This document shows, in pieces, positions 36,441-45,914 of a stretch of 64,000 nucleotides of DNA (within the stretch, counting starts at the first letter, position 1; every line of letters starts with the position of its first letter). A model generated the notes under the pieces. The model was not told where the DNA came from, searched no databases, and saw nothing but the letters and a program-made list of their open reading frames with translations. The stretch is from NCBI GenBank assembly GCA_028285465.1, contig JANQPD010000023.1, positions 1 through 64,000 on the forward strand, written 5' to 3'. The position numbers and the translations under genes are program-made. This DNA comes from Owenweeksia sp. (GTDB lineage: Bacteria; Bacteroidota; Bacteroidia; Flavobacteriales; Schleiferiaceae).

Positions 36441-39308
36441 TTACTCTATGCTTTCTTTTACCAGGGCTTGGCGGTTCAGTTCCGGTTTCAGGTATTTTCC
36501 GGTATAACTTGTTTTGTGCCGGATCAGCTCTTCGGGAGTACCACTGAAAACAACTGTACCGCCTCTTTCGCCTCCTTCCGGGCCTATGTCAATAATGTGA
36601 TCCGCTTTTTTAATCACATCCATGTTGTGTTCAATGATCAACACACTATTTCCCCGGTTTACCAAACGATCAATTACGTCCATAAGTACCCGCACATCTT
36701 CAAAGTGCAAGCCCGTAGTAGGTTCATCTAATATGTATAGTGTTTTTCCGGTATCGCGCTTGCTGAGTTCCGTGGCTAACTTCACGCGTTGCGCTTCTCC
36801 GCCACTCAGGGTTGTACTTTGTTGTCCGAGGGTAATGTACCCAAGACCAACGTCTTTAAGCGTCTTTATCTTATTGTAGATCTTCGGGATGTGCTCAAAA
36901 AACTCACTGGCCGTGTTTACACTCATATCCAACACATCGGCAATGGATTTTCCCTTGTAGCGTACCTCCAGCGTTTCCCGGTTAAACCGTTTGCCCTGGC
37001 AGGTTTCACATGGTACATATACATCCGGCAAGAAGTTCATTTCAATAACCCTTATGCCGGCACCTTCACACGTTTCACACCTGCCTCCTTTTACATTAAA
37101 GGAAAAACGCCCGGGTTTGTACCCACGTACCTTAGACTCCGGGAGGTTGGCAAACAAATCGCGTATGTTGGAGAGTACTCCTGTATAGGTTGCGGGGTTG
37201 GAACGTGGGGTACGCCCTATGGGGGATTGGTCAATATCAATTACTTTATCGATATGTTCTAAACCCTTTAAGCTTTTGTATGCAAGGGGCTTTTTCACAC
37301 TCTTATAAAAATGTGCGCTTAATGCGGGATAAAGCGTTTCGTTGATCAAAGTAGATTTACCGCTTCCTGAAACACCGGTAACTACTACCAGGTTTCCAAG
37401 GGGGATATCTACAGAGACGTTTTTAAGGTTATTGCCTTTGGCTCCTTTTAATACGAGCTTGTTTCCATTGTCCGATCTGCGCTCTTCCGGTACGGCAATT
37501 TCCTTTTCTCCGGTGAGGTATTGCGCAGTAAGGCTTCCCGATTCCAATATAGTAGGCAATTGACCGTGCGCTACGATCTCACCACCTCGTCTCCCGGCAA
37601 AAGGACCAATGTCCAGAATATGATCTGCTGTCTCTATCATATCGCGGTCGTGTTCTACTACAATAACCGAATTGCCTACATCCCGGAGCTCTTTTAAGCT
37701 TTCGATCAGTTTGTGGTTGTCACGCTGGTGTAGCCCTATACTAGGCTCATCTAAGATATACAACACATTAACCAGCTGCGAACCGATTTGGGTAGCCAGC
37801 CGGATGCGTTGCGCTTCACCTCCGCTCAGGCTTTTGGCCGGTCGCGTGAGGCTTAAATAGTCGAGGCCTACATTGAGGAGGAATTTACTCCTCGTGCGCA
37901 ATTCTTTAAGTATTTCCCGGGCAATGAGTTTTTGATGCTCGTTTAAGCGAGGTTCCACCTCGTTAAACCAGGCGTGTAGCTTTCCGATATCCAAGGCCGC
38001 GAGTTCAGATATATTATAGCCGTCAATTTTAAAATGGCGTGATTCCAGTTTTAGGCGTTGGCCTTTGCATTCCGGGCATACCACCTGGTTCATGAACCCC
38101 CCGGCCCAGCGTTGGATGCTTTTGCTTTTAGCGGTTTCGGATTGACTTTCCAAAAAAGGAATGACCCCCTCAAAGTTTATGCTGTATTTGCGGGTGATGC
38201 CGAGATTTTTGTTTTCTACTTCAAAGGCTTCGTCACTCCCGTATAGGACTACATCAAGCCCTTCTTTTGAGATGTCTTTGATAGGCGTATTTATATCGAA
38301 CCCGTATTTGTCTCCAATAATTTCCAACTGGTTGAATATCCAGGTGCGCTTGTATTCACCCAATGGAGCCAGTCCTCCTTTTTTTATACTCAGTTTGGCA
38401 TCCGGAATAACCTTATCCATGCTGATTTCTGAAACCTGGCCCAGGCCATTGCAACGAGGGCATGCCCCCTTTGGGGAGTTAAAAGAGAAGGTGTTGGGTT
38501 CTGGTTCTGGATAAGCGATACCCGTAGTAGGGCACATTAAGTTGCGGCTGAAGAACTGAGGCTTTTTAGCTTCCTGCTCCAGTATCATCATTACTCCCTG
38601 TCCCTGCTGTAAAGCCACGGCTATGGAATCCCGCAGTCGTTTATCATCAGTAACGTCTACCTTAAGCCGGTCTATCACTACTTCAATATCGTGCGTTTTA
38701 TAGCGGTCGAGTTTCATGCCTTTCTCCACATCCCGTATTTCTCCATCTACGCGAACTTTTACGAAGCCCTGTTTGGAAATGTATTCAAAAAGCTCTCTGT
38801 AATGCCCCTTTCGGGAACGTACTAAAGGAGCCAGGATATTAATGCGCTTTTCAGCAAACTTTTCTATAATGAGATCGCGGATCTGCTCATCGGTATAGCT
38901 TACCATTTCTTCGCCCGTATTGTAGGAATAGGCGATGCTTGCACGGGCATAAAGCAGGCGTAGGAAATCGTAGATCTCGGTCACGGTGCCTACTGTAGAG
39001 CGCGGGTTTTTGCTGGTAGTTTTTTGCTCTATAGAGATAACCGGGCTTAGGCCATTTATTTTATCTACATCAGGCCGCTCCAGGTTTCCCAAAAACTGCC
39101 GGGCATAAGCCGAAAAGGTTTCTATATACCTTCTTTGTCCTTCGGCATAAATGGTATCAAAAGCCAGGGATGATTTGCCACTGCCACTCAAACCGGTAAT
39201 AACTACGAGTTGATTGCGTGGTATGTTTACATCTATGTTTTTGAGGTTATGTACACGGGCCCCGAGTACTTCTATGTGGTCTTCGTGTGGAAGCGCAGCT
39301 TCACTCAT
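36441..39308 (-). CDS. uvrA: Excinuclease ABC subunit UvrA
   Basis: UvrA recognises DNA damage and hands it to UvrB in nucleotide excision repair. The two ATPase modules are both intact: Walker A GLSGSGKSSLAFDT and GVSGSGKSTLINET, and LSGGEAQRIRLA and LSGGEAQRVKLA signatures. Walker B is in ILDEPSIGLHQRD and ILDEPTTGLHFED. Zinc-finger cysteine pairs appear at CPTTG/CPRCNGLG and in CETCEGAG/CETCQG. At about 955 residues it is close to the E. coli protein (940). I start at the second methionine (MSEAALPHEDH) because the first four residues of the longer frame are not conserved. Confidence 0.97.
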   Translation of the reverse strand: MSEAALPHEDHIEVLGARVHNLKNIDVNIPRNQLVVITGLSGSGKSSLAFDTIYAEGQRRYIETFSAYARQFLGNLERPDVDKINGLSPVISIEQKTTSKNPRSTVGTVTEIYDFLRLLYARASIAYSYNTGEEMVSYTDEQIRDLIIEKFAEKRINILAPLVRSRKGHYRELFEYISKQGFVKVRVDGEIRDVEKGMKLDRYKTHDIEVVIDRLKVDVTDDKRLRDSIAVALQQGQGVMMILEQEAKKPQFFSRNLMCPTTGIAYPEPEPNTFSFNSPKGACPRCNGLGQVSEISMDKVIPDAKLSIKKGGLAPLGEYKRTWIFNQLEIIGDKYGFDINTPIKDISKEGLDVVLYGSDEAFEVENKNLGITRKYSINFEGVIPFLESQSETAKSKSIQRWAGGFMNQVVCPECKGQRLKLESRHFKIDGYNISELAALDIGKLHAWFNEVEPRLNEHQKLIAREILKELRTRSKFLLNVGLDYLSLTRPAKSLSGGEAQRIRLATQIGSQLVNVLYILDEPSIGLHQRDNHKLIESLKELRDVGNSVIVVEHDRDMIETADHILDIGPFAGRRGGEIVAHGQLPTILESGSLTAQYLTGEKEIAVPEERRSDNGNKLVLKGAKGNNLKNVSVDIPLGNLVVVTGVSGSGKSTLINETLYPALSAHFYKSVKKPLAYKSLKGLEHIDKVIDIDQSPIGRTPRSNPATYTGVLSNIRDLFANLPESKVRGYKPGRFSFNVKGGRCETCEGAGIRVIEMNFLPDVYVPCETCQGKRFNRETLEVRYKGKSIADVLDMSVNTASEFFEHIPKIYNKIKTLKDVGLGYITLGQQSTTLSGGEAQRVKLATELSKRDTGKTLYILDEPTTGLHFEDVRVLMDVIDRLVNRGNSVLIIEHNMDVIKKADHIIDIGPEGGERGGTVVFSGTPEELIRHKTSYTGKYLKPELNRQALVKESIE

Positions 39309-39498
39309 GGATTTCAGCAATTTGAAGGGGCAAAAGTAGTGAACACCGAAAGGCTAGAAAAGGTTTAGTTTTATGAGATTTGCTTGATATCGCTTATGTC
39401 GGAAATGCGATGTGATGCGTTTGTATAGGCAACGCTTTACGGTTGTTGCCTTAGAAACAAAAGCTAACTTTTAACGCATTTTGCTTCGCAAATTCACC

Positions 39499-39506
39499 TA
39501 TATTTG
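39499..39506 (+). promoter_or_regulatory. Candidate -7 promoter element for the polysaccharide export genes
   Basis: TATATTTG fits the Bacteroidota TAnnTTTG box and lies 33 bases before the wza-type start at 39540. A TTTTG at 39479-39483 is only 15 bases upstream, shorter than the usual 19-21, so the -33 half is doubtful. Confidence 0.4.
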
Positions 39507-39539
39507 CCGCATTTTGAAACCGCACCTTAAACGTATTTC

Positions 39540-40325
39540 ATGAAGAGGTTACTTCTCTTGGTTTTAACCATTGGGCTTTTGAGTAGCTGTGTGCCCAAAA
39601 AACGACTTACCTACCTGCAGCAAGCTGAAGATACTCCTTCCTCTACCACTTATACCTTACAACGTTCCAAATACCAGGTGCAGCCCAATGATATATTAAG
39701 TATAACCATTCGAACTTTTGACCAGCAAACAGCAGAGCTGTTTAATTCGGCATCGAATTCGGCAAATAACCTTGTGGCCGGGGATATCCTGTTTTACCTC
39801 AATGGATATTCGGTAGATGCGGGAGGCTTTATCGAAATGCCGGTCGTGGGTAAAATACAGGTATTGGGTAAAAACATAGAAGAGGTACAGGAAGTTGTAC
39901 AAAATAAGTTATCCACCTATTTTAAACAAGATGCCGCTTTTGTAACGGTTCAGCTAGCAGGAATACGTTTTAGTGTGGTTGGAGATGTGGCCCTCCCTGG
40001 CAAATACCTGATCTACCAAAACCAGGTAAACATTTTCGAAGCTTTGGCTCGAGCAGGGGATATCACTTTAGTTGGGGATCGAAAACAGGTGCAGATCGTA
40101 CGCCAGCAACCGGAAGGAGTCAACATTTTTGAACTTGACCTTACCGATGCTAACGTGATCAATTCTCCACAGTATTTCATCCAACCTAATGATATCATTA
40201 ATGTAAAGCCTCTGAGTCAAAAGTCATTGGGTATTGGTACTACCGGCTTTCAAACCTTTGCTTCCATCTTAGGTATAGTGGCCAGTGCAGCTACCCTGAT
40301 CTTTACTTTATCGAGAATTGAGTAG
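39540..40325 (+). CDS. Polysaccharide export outer-membrane lipoprotein (Wza-type)
   Basis: The 261-residue protein has a lipoprotein signal (LLSSC, Cys17), then a Poly_export domain (about 44-150, YQVQPNDILSITIR) and an SLBB domain (about 155-240, RFSVVGDVALPGKYLI). A C-terminal hydrophobic helix (about 240-256) follows, as in Wza homologues of Bacteroidota. It forms the periplasm-to-surface channel for the polymer encoded downstream. It is followed 73 bases later by the Wzc-type kinase. Confidence 0.9.
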   Translation: MKRLLLLVLTIGLLSSCVPKKRLTYLQQAEDTPSSTTYTLQRSKYQVQPNDILSITIRTFDQQTAELFNSASNSANNLVAGDILFYLNGYSVDAGGFIEMPVVGKIQVLGKNIEEVQEVVQNKLSTYFKQDAAFVTVQLAGIRFSVVGDVALPGKYLIYQNQVNIFEALARAGDITLVGDRKQVQIVRQQPEGVNIFELDLTDANVINSPQYFIQPNDIINVKPLSQKSLGIGTTGFQTFASILGIVASAATLIFTLSRIE

Positions 40326-40398
40326 TGTTTACATAATCATTTAATAAGTCCTTAACGGCTTCGGCCCATAAGAACAACGCTTAAAGAATCTTTTATAT

Positions 40399-42861
40399 AT
40401 GCAGGCAAACCCTAACCAGCCTTATACTAATCCCCAGCTACAAGAGGAGGAAAGCATTGATTTAAAGGCGATTTTATTCAAATTCATAGCTGCGTGGCCG
40501 TATTTTTTAGGGGCCGTTTTTATTGCCCTGGTGTTGGCTTTTTTGGTAAACCGCTACACTACCCGCATCTACAATGTAAAAAGTGTAGTGCTTATTGAAA
40601 GCGAAGGAAAAAGCGCCATGGGGCAGGAAGCGCTTATGGAGGCCCTGGGCTTTTACAACCCACGCCTTACGTTTGAAAATGAGGTGGTTATCCTGAAATC
40701 TCATTCTTTGACAGAGCGCACGCTAAGAAAACTCGATTTTGAAGTGTCTTACTTCACGGAAGGGCGTTTAAAATCTTCGGAGCTGTATCCAAACCCATAT
40801 TTCAAGGTAGAACTTGACCCGGCTCATGTGCAATGGATAAGTGAAGAACCCCTCGGTATAGCGTTTACCGGAAAAAACAAGGTTGAGTTACGTTTCCCTG
40901 AGGAGGGAAAATTATACAGGTATGATAGCTCTGCCTACGTAGAAGACATGGATTCAAACGGGGAGTTTAATAAAATAAACTTACCTTATAACCAGGTAAT
41001 AGAGGCAACGATAGGAGAGTGGATAGAAGGACCGGGTTATCGCTTCAGGATAGTGGCAGGAAGTAAGTCCGTTACGGACGAAGACAAACGCTTCCGCTTT
41101 CGCTTCAATGACAATAAAAACCTAATCAAGTATTATCACGAACACATTAAGGTAGATCCTACAGCTGAAGGCTCCTCGGTGGTAGATATCAAATTAACGA
41201 GCCCAACTCCCGAAAAGGCCAGGGCATATATCAATGTACTTACGGCAGAATACTTGCAATTAGGCCTGGAAAGTAAAAATGAAATTGCAAAAAACACCCT
41301 TTCTTTTATCAGTTCCGAATTGGTAGGCATTGAGGATTCCCTGGCCCGGGTAGAAGATATCCTGCAACGTTTTCGTTCAGAAAACAAAGTGGTAGATCTG
41401 AGTGAAGAAGGAAAAGAGATATTTAACCGTTTGTATGAACTCGAAGCAGAGTATTCCCAGCAGCAAACGCGTCAGAAGTATTATGAGTATTTGTATGAGT
41501 ATTTACAGGAAGAAAGGGACTTAAGCACGGTTGTAGCGCCTTCTTCTATGGGCGTGGAAGACCCTTTATTGGTTGAGCTTATTGGTAATCTAAGCGAGCT
41601 GTATGTGCAGCGGAATGCCCTGGGGGTGGGCATTACTTCGGAAAACCCGCGCGTGATCCAGGTGGATGCACAGATCCGTTCCGGCCGTAAGGTGTTGGAA
41701 GAAAACTTGAAAAACATTTTACAAAGCTCGGCCATCCTTTTAAAAGACCTGCAGGCCCGCATCCGTACCCTGGAACGGCAGGTAAGTTCCTTGCCTAAAA
41801 CAGAACGGGACCTGCTCAACATTCAACGTAAGTTTGAGCTCAACGAAAATCTGTACGTATTCTTAATGCAGAGAAAAGCAGAAACGGGTATTGCGATGGC
41901 CTCCAATCTGCCGGATAACAAGATCATTGACAGGGCCTTAATAGATGATGAGCCTATTAAACCGAAATCAGTACTTAATTACGCGATTGCGTTGGTACTA
42001 GGTCTTATTCTGCCTGCCGGTTTTTTATTGGGACGCGATTATTTCGATACAAAGATCCGGCTTAAAGAGAACGTAGAAAAGATCACGAGACTTCCTATCC
42101 TGGGGCTGATAGGCCACAGCAGCAAGCCCACTAACCTTATCGTTTTGGAACATCCCAAAAGTAGCCTGGCCGAGTCTTTTAGAGCAATTCGGGCAAACCT
42201 GCGTTTTCTGGATGGGGAAGGGAGAAATAAAAAAGTGTTTATGATCACTTCTTCTGTGGGCGGAGAAGGTAAAACCTTTAACTCCATTAACCTGGCTTGT
42301 GCCCTGGCGCTGGGTAAAAAGAAAACTATTTTGGTGGGCGTAGATCTGCGCAAGCCCAAGATCTACAATGACTTTGGTTTAGAAAACAAAGCGGGCTTGA
42401 GTTCTTATTTAGTTGGTCAGCACAGCAAAGAAGAGGTGATCCAGCATACAAAACTGGAGTACCTTGACTTGATTTCTGCCGGGCCTATACCCCCTAATCC
42501 CTCCGAGCTTATTCTCTCGGAAAAGTTCCAGGGGCTTATTGCCGAGTTGAAGGGGTTCTACGACTATGTGATCCTGGATACACCCCCGGTAGGTCTGGTG
42601 GCCGACAGTTTTGAAATTATGAAGCTGGTAGATTTTAGCTTTTACGTAGTGCGTCAGGACTACACGGACAAAAACATCTTTAAAGCTTTACAAGAGCGCT
42701 TTAGCGGAGAGCAACAACGGCAAATGGGGATCATCATCAATGATTATAGCTTGAAAGGGACGGGTTACGGCTACGGCTACGGCTACGGCTACGGCTATGG
42801 CTATGGCTATACTGATGATGAAGAGATAAAGCCTTTCTGGAAGCGTCTATTTAGAAGGTAA
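40399..42861 (+). CDS. Polysaccharide copolymerase / tyrosine autokinase (Wzc-type)
   Basis: The 820-residue protein controls chain length and export. It has an N-terminal membrane helix at about 30-50, a Wzz domain and a long periplasmic coiled-coil region (about 280-460). A second membrane helix lies at about 525-545, before the BY-kinase domain at about 590-790. Walker A is SVGGEGKTFNSIN, the Walker A' is VDLRKPK and Walker B is VILDTPPVGL. The C-terminus is a run of eight Gly-Tyr pairs followed by an acidic and basic tail, the phosphotyrosine cluster region. The pair with the Wza-type gene fits Wzx/Wzy-dependent export. Confidence 0.93.
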   Translation: MQANPNQPYTNPQLQEEESIDLKAILFKFIAAWPYFLGAVFIALVLAFLVNRYTTRIYNVKSVVLIESEGKSAMGQEALMEALGFYNPRLTFENEVVILKSHSLTERTLRKLDFEVSYFTEGRLKSSELYPNPYFKVELDPAHVQWISEEPLGIAFTGKNKVELRFPEEGKLYRYDSSAYVEDMDSNGEFNKINLPYNQVIEATIGEWIEGPGYRFRIVAGSKSVTDEDKRFRFRFNDNKNLIKYYHEHIKVDPTAEGSSVVDIKLTSPTPEKARAYINVLTAEYLQLGLESKNEIAKNTLSFISSELVGIEDSLARVEDILQRFRSENKVVDLSEEGKEIFNRLYELEAEYSQQQTRQKYYEYLYEYLQEERDLSTVVAPSSMGVEDPLLVELIGNLSELYVQRNALGVGITSENPRVIQVDAQIRSGRKVLEENLKNILQSSAILLKDLQARIRTLERQVSSLPKTERDLLNIQRKFELNENLYVFLMQRKAETGIAMASNLPDNKIIDRALIDDEPIKPKSVLNYAIALVLGLILPAGFLLGRDYFDTKIRLKENVEKITRLPILGLIGHSSKPTNLIVLEHPKSSLAESFRAIRANLRFLDGEGRNKKVFMITSSVGGEGKTFNSINLACALALGKKKTILVGVDLRKPKIYNDFGLENKAGLSSYLVGQHSKEEVIQHTKLEYLDLISAGPIPPNPSELILSEKFQGLIAELKGFYDYVILDTPPVGLVADSFEIMKLVDFSFYVVRQDYTDKNIFKALQERFSGEQQRQMGIIINDYSLKGTGYGYGYGYGYGYGYGYTDDEEIKPFWKRLFRR
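42763..42810 (+). repeat. Hexanucleotide tandem repeat encoding eight Gly-Tyr pairs
   Basis: Eight copies of GGYTAY (mostly GGCTAC, then GGCTAT) code for the C-terminal tyrosine cluster of the Wzc-type kinase. Unit length is 6 bases, so slippage would add or remove whole Gly-Tyr pairs without breaking the frame. Confidence 0.9.
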
Positions 42862-43130
42862 TCCCGATAAAAAATTCATGGCGCAAGCGAAGATTTAATT
42901 GGGGGTTAATTGTACAGCAGTTTTATATGAGTGTCTAGCAACCCTCTCAATTAGCTGTGTAATAGCACCAGGTCACCTTACTGGGGCTACTGATTTGATT
43001 ACCACATAATAACGGCATTAGTTAAGTTAGCCAAATTCAATGCCATACAAAAAGCGAGGTTTTTGCGAAGTCTGGTTCTCCTCCTGTGAAGGCTATAACA
43101 ATACACCAAATACATATATACGAAAGCATA
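42862..43130. other. Intergenic stretch without a recognisable gene
   Basis: About 270 bases lie between the Wzc gene and the duplicated control module. I see no ORF, RNA or inverted repeat of note. Confidence 0.5.
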
Positions 43131-43147
43131 AATTAATGAGTAACGGC

Positions 43148-43207
43148 TTGCTTGCTTCAATAGAATAGATACATTTGTGGATGTGATTGAGTAAAAAAAG
43201 TACTCAA
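43148..43207 (+). promoter_or_regulatory. Promoter and operator module, left copy
   Basis: TTG at 43148-43150 and TACATTTG at 43170-43177 are 19 bases apart, a good match to the Bacteroidota promoter. A dyad TTGAGTA-N7-TACTCAA at 43187-43207 follows 9 bases after the -7 box. From about 43130 the sequence is colinear without gaps with the right copy at 55369-55446. It lies upstream of a decayed regulator and of the legionaminic acid operon, which it may drive. Confidence 0.7.
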
Positions 43208-43211
43208 TAAT

Positions 43212-43520
43212 ATACTAAATACACTTATTAAGGCTAAAAGTAGTTTGAAGTTGTTGCCTAAGTTTTTTGAATCCCGGCACGACTGCTTACTTAATTGCGT
43301 TGAGTGAAGAGTTTGGTAATAGCACAAACCCTGTTCGTGTCGAGCTCAATCGTTTTGAGGGGGCGATGTGCTGGCGAGTGGATAAAAGGGTAACCGGAAG
43401 TTCTTCTATGCCAATAAGCAACATCCCCTTTTAAAGGCATTCTTAACATATTAATAGATTGTTGAAATTTACTGGTATGGATCAAATTGTAAAACGTGTT
43501 ATCGATAGCCTGGCAGTATA
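43212..43520 (+). pseudogene. Decayed copy of the winged-helix polysaccharide-locus regulator
   Basis: The stretch aligns with the first third to half of the intact regulator at 55452. The ATG has become ATA, and SLKLLPKFF is recognisable. After one frameshift come AYLIALSEEFGNSTNPVRVELNRFE, a further frameshift or stop, then RKFFYANKQHP and finally FTGMDQIVKRVIDSLAV and a stop. The C-terminal domain of the intact gene is absent. At least two frame changes plus stops rule out a working protein. Its promoter and dyad are intact. Confidence 0.75.
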
Positions 43521-43564
43521 GAGAGGGTATAAGTAAAGAATTGGTTGACGAAATACTGTAATTT

Positions 43565-44752
43565 ATGGATTATTTGGATTTAATATGTAGGCGAAAAGCC
43601 TTATTTACAAAAGATTTATCCCGATTAGATACCATTCTTCAACAGACAGTATCGAGCTCCTCATTTCTTGTTTTGGGTGGGGCGGGATCTATAGGTCATG
43701 CGGTTGTAAAAGAGATATTTAAACGTAACCCTAAAAAGCTTTATGTAGTTGATATATCAGAGAATAATCTAGTGGAGTTGGTGCGAGATATTCGCAGTTC
43801 CTTAGGTTATATTGATGGGGATTTTAAAACGTTTGCTTTGGATATAGGCTCTTGGCAATATGATGCTTTTGTAGAGCAAAGTGGAACATTTGATTATGTG
43901 CTTAATCTATCAGCCCTTAAACACGTGAGAAGTGAAAAGGATGTTTTTACCTTAATGCGTATGATAGAAGTAAATATCTTTAACACTGAAAAAACCATCA
44001 AGCAGAGTATAGCTCAAGGTGCTAAAAAGTATTTTTGTGTTTCTACGGATAAGGCCGCAAATCCCGTAAATATGATGGGGGGGTCAAAGAAGATAATGGA
44101 AATGTTCGCGATGCGTTATAGTACGCAAATTGATATCTCAATGGCCCGTTTTGCGAATGTCGCTTTTTCTGATGGCTCGCTTTTGCATGGCTTTAATCAA
44201 CGCATACAAAAGCGGCAACCTATAGTGGCACCCAATGATATAAAAAGATATTTCATAACCCCCCAAGAGTCGGGAGAATTGTGCTTATTGTCATGCGTAT
44301 TTGGTGGGAATCGAGACATTTTTTTCCCAAAAATAAGTGAAGAGCTACATCTTATTACTTTTTCTGAGATCGCTATTCGATTTTTGAAAAGTCGGGGGTA
44401 TGACGCATACTTTTGCAACGATGAAACAGAAGCTAGAAGACTAGTTGATTCTTTGCCCAAACAGGGTAAGTGGCCTTACTTGTTAGCCGCTAGTGATACC
44501 ACGGGAGAAAAAGACTTTGAAGAGTTTTTTACCGATAAGGAAACTCTTGACATGGACAGATTTGAGAGCCTCGGAGTAATAAAAAATAGTTTTGTCAACA
44601 ATGAGGGGAAGTTAAAACACTTTGAGTCGGTAATTGCCTCAATCAAAGGCCAAACGTCCTTTTTAAAAGAAGAAGTAGTGTCCCTTTTTCATGAAATGAT
44701 ACCAAATTTTGGCCATCAGGAAAAAGGAAAATACTTAGACAGTAAAATGTAA
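43565..44752 (+). CDS. legB: Nucleotide-sugar 4,6-dehydratase, LegB-type
   Basis: The 395-residue extended SDR of the PglF/FlaA1/LegB group has the NAD loop LGGAGSIG at about 37-44, LSALKHVRSEKD, and the family active-site phrase STDKAANPVNMMGGSKK at about 160-176, in which Met stands at the usual Tyr position. By position it is the first step of the legionaminic acid pathway, making the 4-keto-6-deoxy sugar from GDP-GlcNAc (as known in Campylobacter LegB). It is the first intact gene after the control module. The assignment LegB rather than PseB rests on the downstream gene set. Confidence 0.85.
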   Translation: MDYLDLICRRKALFTKDLSRLDTILQQTVSSSSFLVLGGAGSIGHAVVKEIFKRNPKKLYVVDISENNLVELVRDIRSSLGYIDGDFKTFALDIGSWQYDAFVEQSGTFDYVLNLSALKHVRSEKDVFTLMRMIEVNIFNTEKTIKQSIAQGAKKYFCVSTDKAANPVNMMGGSKKIMEMFAMRYSTQIDISMARFANVAFSDGSLLHGFNQRIQKRQPIVAPNDIKRYFITPQESGELCLLSCVFGGNRDIFFPKISEELHLITFSEIAIRFLKSRGYDAYFCNDETEARRLVDSLPKQGKWPYLLAASDTTGEKDFEEFFTDKETLDMDRFESLGVIKNSFVNNEGKLKHFESVIASIKGQTSFLKEEVVSLFHEMIPNFGHQEKGKYLDSKM

Positions 44753-44762
44753 AGGAAAACTT

Positions 44763-45914
44763 ATGGCAAATGAGTTACAAAGTATAACGGATGCCATCCG
44801 GGAGAGATTTAATACCACTAAGTTTATTCCCTTACATGTGCCTCAGTTTTGGGGAAAAGAAAAAGAGTACCTAGCAGAAACTATTGATAGCACTTATGTA
44901 TCGTCGGTTGGTGCTTATGTAGACCTTGTAGAGGGTCAAATGGCCCGGCTTACCACAGCAGCTAAGGCTACAGCAGTGGTAAACGGGACATCTGGTCTGC
45001 AGGTATGCTTGCGTATTGCGGGAGTACGTACAGGTGATGAAGTGATTACGCAAGCTTTGACTTTTGTTGCCACTGCCAATGCAATTGCTTATAACCATGC
45101 AATACCTATATTTATAGATGTAGATCAAGATACGATGGGGCTTTCGCCAAAGGCTTTAAGGGCCTTTTTAGAAGAATTTGCAGATCTCAGGGAAGACGGT
45201 TGCTATAATAAGAAAACAAATAGGAAAATAGCAGCGTGTATACCTATGCATACGTTTGGCTTTATGTGCCGAATAGATGAAATTGTTTCTGTCTGTACAC
45301 AATGGAAAATTCCGGTAGTAGAAGATGCTGCAGAAGCTCTGGGTAGCAAATATAAAGGACGCTCTGCCGGTACTTTTGGGCAATCGGGAGTGTTTTCTTT
45401 CAACGGCAATAAGATAATAACATCGGGAGGTGGAGGGGTAATTGTTTCTTCAGAACCGCAATATGCTGCAAAAGCAAAATATCTTACCACTACAGCAAAA
45501 GTTTCCCATAAATGGGAGTATGTGCACGATGAAATGGGCTACAATTTTAGGATGCCCAATCTAAATGCTGCTTTACTATCTGCTCAACTGGAGGAATTTG
45601 ATGTTTATAAGGACGCCAAACGCACACTGTACAATGAATATCAAGATGTTTTTGACAACAGTAGCCTAAAATTAGTTGCTGTTCCAGAGCACACAGAATG
45701 GAATTACTGGCTTATGAGTGTTATGGCAGAAGATAAGGAGCAGCGCGATATGTTTCTTAATGAAACTAACGGAAATGGTGTGATGACGCGCCCTATTTGG
45801 CAATTGATGCATCGTTTACCGATGTATGCGCACTGCCAACGTGATGCTCAGAACAATGCGGAGTTTTTGGAAGCACGAATTGTAAACATTCCCAGTAGTG
45901 TCAGGAAAAGATAA
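44763..45914 (+). CDS. legC: PLP-dependent sugar aminotransferase, LegC-type
   Basis: The 383-residue DegT/DnrJ/EryC1 aminotransferase has the cofactor pocket at VVEDAAEALGSKYKG and the Schiff-base Lys217 in SFNGNKIITSGGGG. FIPLHVPQFWGKEKEYL near the start and TFVATANAIAYNHAIP are typical of LegC. It puts the amino group at C4 of the keto sugar. It starts 10 bases after legB and its end overlaps legH. Confidence 0.88.
   Translation: MANELQSITDAIRERFNTTKFIPLHVPQFWGKEKEYLAETIDSTYVSSVGAYVDLVEGQMARLTTAAKATAVVNGTSGLQVCLRIAGVRTGDEVITQALTFVATANAIAYNHAIPIFIDVDQDTMGLSPKALRAFLEEFADLREDGCYNKKTNRKIAACIPMHTFGFMCRIDEIVSVCTQWKIPVVEDAAEALGSKYKGRSAGTFGQSGVFSFNGNKIITSGGGGVIVSSEPQYAAKAKYLTTTAKVSHKWEYVHDEMGYNFRMPNLNAALLSAQLEEFDVYKDAKRTLYNEYQDVFDNSSLKLVAVPEHTEWNYWLMSVMAEDKEQRDMFLNETNGNGVMTRPIWQLMHRLPMYAHCQRDAQNNAEFLEARIVNIPSSVRKR

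Noticed and set aside
42295-42365. Walker A' of the Wzc-type kinase lacking the first Asp
   Set aside because: The form GxDLRKP is common in Bacteroidota BY-kinases as I know them, and Walker A and B are intact.
42763-42810. Repeat cluster as a CRISPR or mobile element
   Set aside because: The units are 6 bases without spacers and lie in frame in the Wzc-type gene.
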